Source: CAJWKT01 sp964465375
GTDB taxonomy: Bacteria; Pseudomonadota; Gammaproteobacteria; Steroidobacterales; Rariloculaceae
Length of the DNA stretch: 64,000 nt
Reading direction: 5' to 3'
NCBI GenBank assembly: GCA_964465375.1
Contig: CAYXIJ010000007.1
Coordinates: forward strand, 1-64,000
Part shown: piece by piece, positions 60,843 to 64,000 of the stretch
Numbering within the stretch: position 1 is the first letter of the stretch
Layout: each line of letters starts with the position of its first letter
The notes under the pieces: generated by a model
The model's database searches: none
The model's input: only the letters and a program-made list of their open reading frames with translations
What the model was told of the DNA's origin: nothing
Program-made: the position numbers and the translations under genes

Positions 60843-62204
60843 TTACAAACAAACTGCGTAAGAGGCTTCCGTTTTTTTCTCTATTTCTTTCTGCGTAGCG
60901 CCCGGCATCACTTGAACCAACGTTAATTGCCCGTCGACAAAACGAAATTTTGCTAGATCAGTAATAACAACTGATACTGCACCGGCAACGGTCAAGGGAA
61001 GAGTACACTCTTTAACAATCTTTGATGCACCGGACCGATTGGTATGCGTCATCGTCACTATTAGCTTTTTAGCACCTGAAGCAAGATCCATTGCACCCCC
61101 AACACCCAAAAGTGGCTTACCAGGCACTGCCCAATTGGCGAGACTTCCGTGTTCATCCACTTGCAGACCACCCATCACTGCCACATCTATATGCCCTCCT
61201 CGTATCATGGCAAAAGAACTTGCGCTATCAAAGTAGCTACTACCAGGCAAAGCGGTAACAGGAATTTTCCCTGCGTTGACCGGGTATTCCATGGCACCCC
61301 CTGACTCTGGCTGTGGTCCCACCCCCAACATTCCATTCTCTGTATGCATGATGATGCCATGCTCCGGGGTGACAAGATTTGCCACTAGCGTAGGAATTCC
61401 AATACCTAAATTAACGACGTCACCAGATTGAAGTTCCTCCAGTGCTGCTCGCGCCATATTCATGCGTGCTTCGTCAACTTTTTTTAAACTCCCCTCAACA
61501 GAAGCAGACATTCCTAATTCATTCAAAGTTGTGTGGGCCTGAACAAGATAGTCCACAAAACATCCGGGCGTGTGGATCTCATTCGGATTGAGTTCTCCCA
61601 CCGACACAATCTCCTCCGCTTCCGCGATCACAATTTTGCCGGCGGTAGCAGCAGCTTGATTAAAGTTGTTCTCAGTTCTGAGGTAAACAAGATTACCCGC
61701 GGTGTCCGCCTTCCAAGCCCGAAGTAGTGCAACATCTGCCTTCAGTGGAGCCTGAAAAACATGCTCTTTTCCATCCAGCACCTTTGTCTGCCGACCCTTA
61801 GCTAGAAGCGTTCCAGCGGCTGTGGGTGTGTAAAAACCACCAAGGCCCGCACCACCAGCTCGGATGGCTTCAGCCATGGTGCCCTGAGGCAGCACTTCCA
61901 CTTCAAGGGAACCCGCCTGTACTGCTTCAACTACCCCGGGGTTACTTGTGAAGTAAGAACCGATCACTTTGCTGAGTTGGCCGTTGCGCAACAAACGGTC
62001 AGCCCCTAGACCAGGTTCACCGATGTTATTGCTAATCACTGTAAGATTTTTAATGTTGGTTTCAGTTATGGCATCCAGCAAATGCACTGGTACACCGGTC
62101 ATACCAAAACCCCCAACAACCAGCACATCGCCGGATTTGACTTTACAGGCTGCATCTTGGGCAGAGAGTTGTTGTACGGTCTTCACGTTTTCTAGCCTTG
62201 CCAA
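60843..62204 (-). CDS. 3-oxoacid-type CoA-transferase, alpha and beta subunits fused
   Basis: A 453-residue fusion. The alpha half (1 to about 230) has VVGGFGMTGVPVHLLDAI and the GFYTPTAAGTLLAKG segment; the beta half (about 240 to 453) has the catalytic Glu in IMHTENGMLGVGP, GSSYFDSASSFAMIRGGHID and HGSLANWAVPGK. In bacteria the two are usually separate (ScoA/ScoB, AtoD/AtoA); a fused protein is the mammalian SCOT arrangement. It would move CoA between a 3-oxo acid and another acyl-CoA. TTG 62204 is the longest start; GTG 62183 is possible. It is convergent with ychF. Confidence 0.88.
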   Translation of the reverse strand: MARLENVKTVQQLSAQDAACKVKSGDVLVVGGFGMTGVPVHLLDAITETNIKNLTVISNNIGEPGLGADRLLRNGQLSKVIGSYFTSNPGVVEAVQAGSLEVEVLPQGTMAEAIRAGGAGLGGFYTPTAAGTLLAKGRQTKVLDGKEHVFQAPLKADVALLRAWKADTAGNLVYLRTENNFNQAAATAGKIVIAEAEEIVSVGELNPNEIHTPGCFVDYLVQAHTTLNELGMSASVEGSLKKVDEARMNMARAALEELQSGDVVNLGIGIPTLVANLVTPEHGIIMHTENGMLGVGPQPESGGAMEYPVNAGKIPVTALPGSSYFDSASSFAMIRGGHIDVAVMGGLQVDEHGSLANWAVPGKPLLGVGGAMDLASGAKKLIVTMTHTNRSGASKIVKECTLPLTVAGAVSVVITDLAKFRFVDGQLTLVQVMPGATQKEIEKKTEASYAVCL

Positions 62205-62288
62205 AAGGGTGCGAAATTATTGTTAAACATTTGGAGAGACGGTTTCATGACTCTCCGACCCGCTTCGCGGGCACCAAAAAATAGCTAT

Positions 62289-63101
62289 CTAGATTGGTTC
62301 ACAGGGCACAGGGTGCCACGTCGAATTATCTGGGAGCTGTTTAAAACTTGAGCTTGTTATGAATTCCTGGGTCAGATACTCCGGATCTCGAACTATGGTA
62401 GTCACCGTAATCCAGTCCTCATCGTAGGCACTGTGCCGGTCGAAATACTCCGTTACGACTGTATGCTCGCTGTAGGGAACCCCATTTCTGCGAAGATACC
62501 CTGGGGCTAAATGACTTGTTATCACTTTAAGTGTTTGTGCTTTGCCTATCGCCCTCTCGCCACCAAATGATATTCTGTCAATTCCAATTGAGGCCTCACC
62601 CCAATGTGCTACCGAATCACCCTGCAGTGTGGGTGCAGGCTTCGCCGCAAGAAGAGGATCAAAATGCAGAAGGCGGGTCTGGGCCCCATGATCGGTATCG
62701 ACACGCAGCGTCTGGTCATCCTGCCAAGAAATATGTAATCGGGTCGGCATGCGCATAATGCCAGCTGCTCCATAGGGCCTGCAGGTATTTGAGTCAGCTT
62801 CAGGATTCCAAGTGTCCGCAACGCGCCGCCCCTCATCGTTTAGCGGAACACTCATGTAGTCTCCCTTAGGTGGAATCACCATGCGCCAACGCCAATCCTC
62901 AGTAACCACGGATACCCAATACCCAGTCAAATCAATGGGCGCAACTTCCTGAGGAGAATTAGGATCATCCTGAGCCCAAGCAAATACCCCTACACCGAAA
63001 CCCAAAAGAATGAAAATCCCCCTCACAGCAAATCTGCACAACACATTTATTTTTATTCTCAACAATTTTCTACTCGAACTCACCGCCCCATTCCCAACCA
63101 T
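62289..63101 (-). CDS. Exported protein of unknown function
   Basis: About 270 residues from ATG 63101 (open frame to TTG 63116). A hydrophobic signal stretch (FILLGFGVGVFAWAQ) precedes the mature part DDPNSPQEVAPIDLTGYWVS. The domain after it is beta-rich: VSVVTEDWRWRMVIPPKGDY, CRPYGAAGIMRMPTRLHISW and HTVVTEYFDRHSAYDEDW. I recall proteins of this general pattern next to DUF6152 genes in marine bacteria but no named domain. Start overlaps the DUF6152 gene upstream by about 30 bases, so they form an operon. Confidence 0.75.
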   Translation of the reverse strand: MVGNGAVSSSRKLLRIKINVLCRFAVRGIFILLGFGVGVFAWAQDDPNSPQEVAPIDLTGYWVSVVTEDWRWRMVIPPKGDYMSVPLNDEGRRVADTWNPEADSNTCRPYGAAGIMRMPTRLHISWQDDQTLRVDTDHGAQTRLLHFDPLLAAKPAPTLQGDSVAHWGEASIGIDRISFGGERAIGKAQTLKVITSHLAPGYLRRNGVPYSEHTVVTEYFDRHSAYDEDWITVTTIVRDPEYLTQEFITSSSFKQLPDNSTWHPVPCEPI

Positions 63102-63456
63102 CTGCAGGGCGCTCAATACTGAGCAGCCGTAGCCTATTATCTGCGGGGTTACGCCCAGGATTACCTATGATAATAACGTGATCACCAGGTTTGAGTGTAT
63201 CTCGGCCAACGGACTGCCCTGCGAGTGCAGCAGCACCAGCCCACTCAACAGCCCACCTGCTAGTTTCACCGCCGTCATCCGTTACATTCACATGCACAAA
63301 CGCATGGGGATTCCGGTATAAAAAGGCTATCAATCGGCCTTCTACTGTCATCTGCTCATCGATATGATAGGTAGCGGGGAAAGAATGATGGGCTCCTACT
63401 GGCAGCCCGGCAATTAGTGTCCCCAAAAGAAAAATCACTTTCGATCTGATTCTCAT
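63070..63456 (-). CDS. Exported DUF6152-like protein
   Basis: A 128-residue protein from ATG 63456, preceded by AAAGGTGA at five bases; an upstream ATG at 63474 overlaps the previous stop. The signal peptide ends at LPVGA, giving AHHSFPATYHIDEQMTVEG, the HH start and VEG strand typical of DUF6152, then FLYRNPHAFVHVNVTDD and GDHVIIIGNPGR. It is a paralogue of the protein at 13388, with a divergent loop. Overlapped by the hypothetical gene downstream. Confidence 0.8.
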   Translation of the reverse strand: MRIRSKVIFLLGTLIAGLPVGAHHSFPATYHIDEQMTVEGRLIAFLYRNPHAFVHVNVTDDGGETSRWAVEWAGAAALAGQSVGRDTLKPGDHVIIIGNPGRNPADNRLRLLSIERPADGWEWGGEFE

Positions 63457-63473
63457 TGCATCACCTTTTTTCA

Positions 63474-64000
63474 TTAATTGCCCTGATTAAGTCCTACATA
63501 TACTGCTTCAACAAACTGTCCGGTTGTCCAAAAGCCCGATTCTGTTCCATACCGCCCATCATAGTCTAACGTTGGCCGAGCATCTTGAATCTCTCGCAAT
63601 GACATATCTTGATCCACCATATACTGAATACGATCCTGTATGATAGTGAGCATATCCCGGTACTCGACCACATCGGCCTCATCACAAAGCCGCCCGTGAC
63701 CAGGAATAACCATGGTCCCACCTTCTTGTCTATCTGCAGGAACAGTTAACTCAAGGATTTTGTTCAATGCACCGATAACGCCTTGGATGCTACCGCCCCT
63801 AGCCAAATCAATGTACGGGTAACCTGTAGTTACAAAAAGATCCCCTGTACTGATTACATCCGAACGCCTAAAAAATACAATGCTGTCGCCATCTGTATGG
63901 GCCGCAGGTTGGTGCAATACGCGGACAGCTTCACCATTAAAATAGACCTCTTTGTTGGAATTAAAGAAAGTATCCGTAGGCCACGCCTCAAATGGTGGCG
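63474..64000 (-). CDS. Metallo-beta-lactamase-fold hydrolase, 5' end outside the window
   Basis: At least 175 residues open from the window edge to TAA 63474. Visible C-terminal half of an MBL-fold enzyme: NKEVYFNGEAVRVLHQPAAH with a metal-binding His, then SDVISTGDLFVTTGYPYID with the bridging Asp, and VIPGHGRLCDEADV with the last His. The HxHxDH motif would lie beyond 64000. The mature C-terminus has a helix and the GFWTTGQFVEAVY end seen in exported MBL hydrolases. It leads the DUF6152 pair. Confidence 0.85.
   Translation of the reverse strand, partial: PPFEAWPTDTFFNSNKEVYFNGEAVRVLHQPAAHTDGDSIVFFRRSDVISTGDLFVTTGYPYIDLARGGSIQGVIGALNKILELTVPADRQEGGTMVIPGHGRLCDEADVVEYRDMLTIIQDRIQYMVDQDMSLREIQDARPTLDYDGRYGTESGFWTTGQFVEAVYVGLNQGN

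Noticed and set aside
1..64000. CRISPR arrays, insertion sequences, prophage genes
   Set aside because: No regularly spaced direct repeats, transposase, integrase or phage structural motifs were seen.

Overview
The window reads as chromosome from a Gram-negative gammaproteobacterium, probably marine or otherwise aquatic. The taxon call rests on gene order: mreBCD-mrdA-rodA-mltB-dacA-lipB, gatCAB, metF-metH, prfA-prmC, and TPR-lolB-tRNA(Gln)-prs-rplY-pth-ychF are gammaproteobacterial arrangements. The marine lean is an inference from two fused TRAP-type permeases, many exported hydrolases and two DUF6152-like proteins. I see no insertion sequence, integrase, phage gene, rRNA or CRISPR array.

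Left part, about 1-33.6 kb, is an accessory catabolic and envelope region. It has a decayed CoxG gene and a cupin; a TAXI-TRAP uptake unit with a beta-propeller lipoprotein, an alpha/beta hydrolase and a TlpA-like thioredoxin; a fumarylacetoacetase-family enzyme, a homocysteine-methyltransferase-like protein and a Nu-class-like GST; then a second fused TRAP permease divergent from a GlcD-like FAD oxidase. At 13.9-18.8 kb lies a compact set: an aromatic amino acid lyase/aminomutase of the EncP/AdmH type, a thiolase and a class III aminotransferase resembling beta-phenylalanine aminotransferase, divergent from an Lrp/AsnC regulator. I infer a route for an aromatic beta-amino acid. After it come a pirin, a Tat-exported amidase, and a selenoprotein W-like gene (21364-21597, minus) interrupted by an in-frame UGA that is probably selenocysteine. 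CopC/CopD, a decayed exported NADP-binding protein, a CDF metal transporter, exported hydrolases, tRNA-Arg(ACG) and a large exported c-type haem protein follow.

Middle part, 32.5-42 kb, is the cell-shape and peptidoglycan operon on the minus strand: mreB, mreC, mreD, mrdA, rodA, mltB, dacA, lipB and a class IV aminotransferase. Divergent from it is gatCAB, then an ArsR-methyltransferase regulator resembling SahR with a palindrome at its start codon, leading into translationally coupled metF and metH.

Right part, 50.9-60.8 kb, holds moeB-like, prmC, prfA and mscS on the minus strand, divergent from the TPR lipoprotein, lolB, tRNA-Gln(TTG), prs, rplY, pth and ychF. Two genes normally found here, hemA and ispE, are absent. 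The window ends with a fused 3-oxoacid-type CoA-transferase and an exported hypothetical/DUF6152/metallo-beta-lactamase-fold cluster that runs off the edge.

Starts were moved from the longest open frame where a ribosome-binding site or family length argued for it. All family assignments come from reading motifs and remembered homologues; no search was run.
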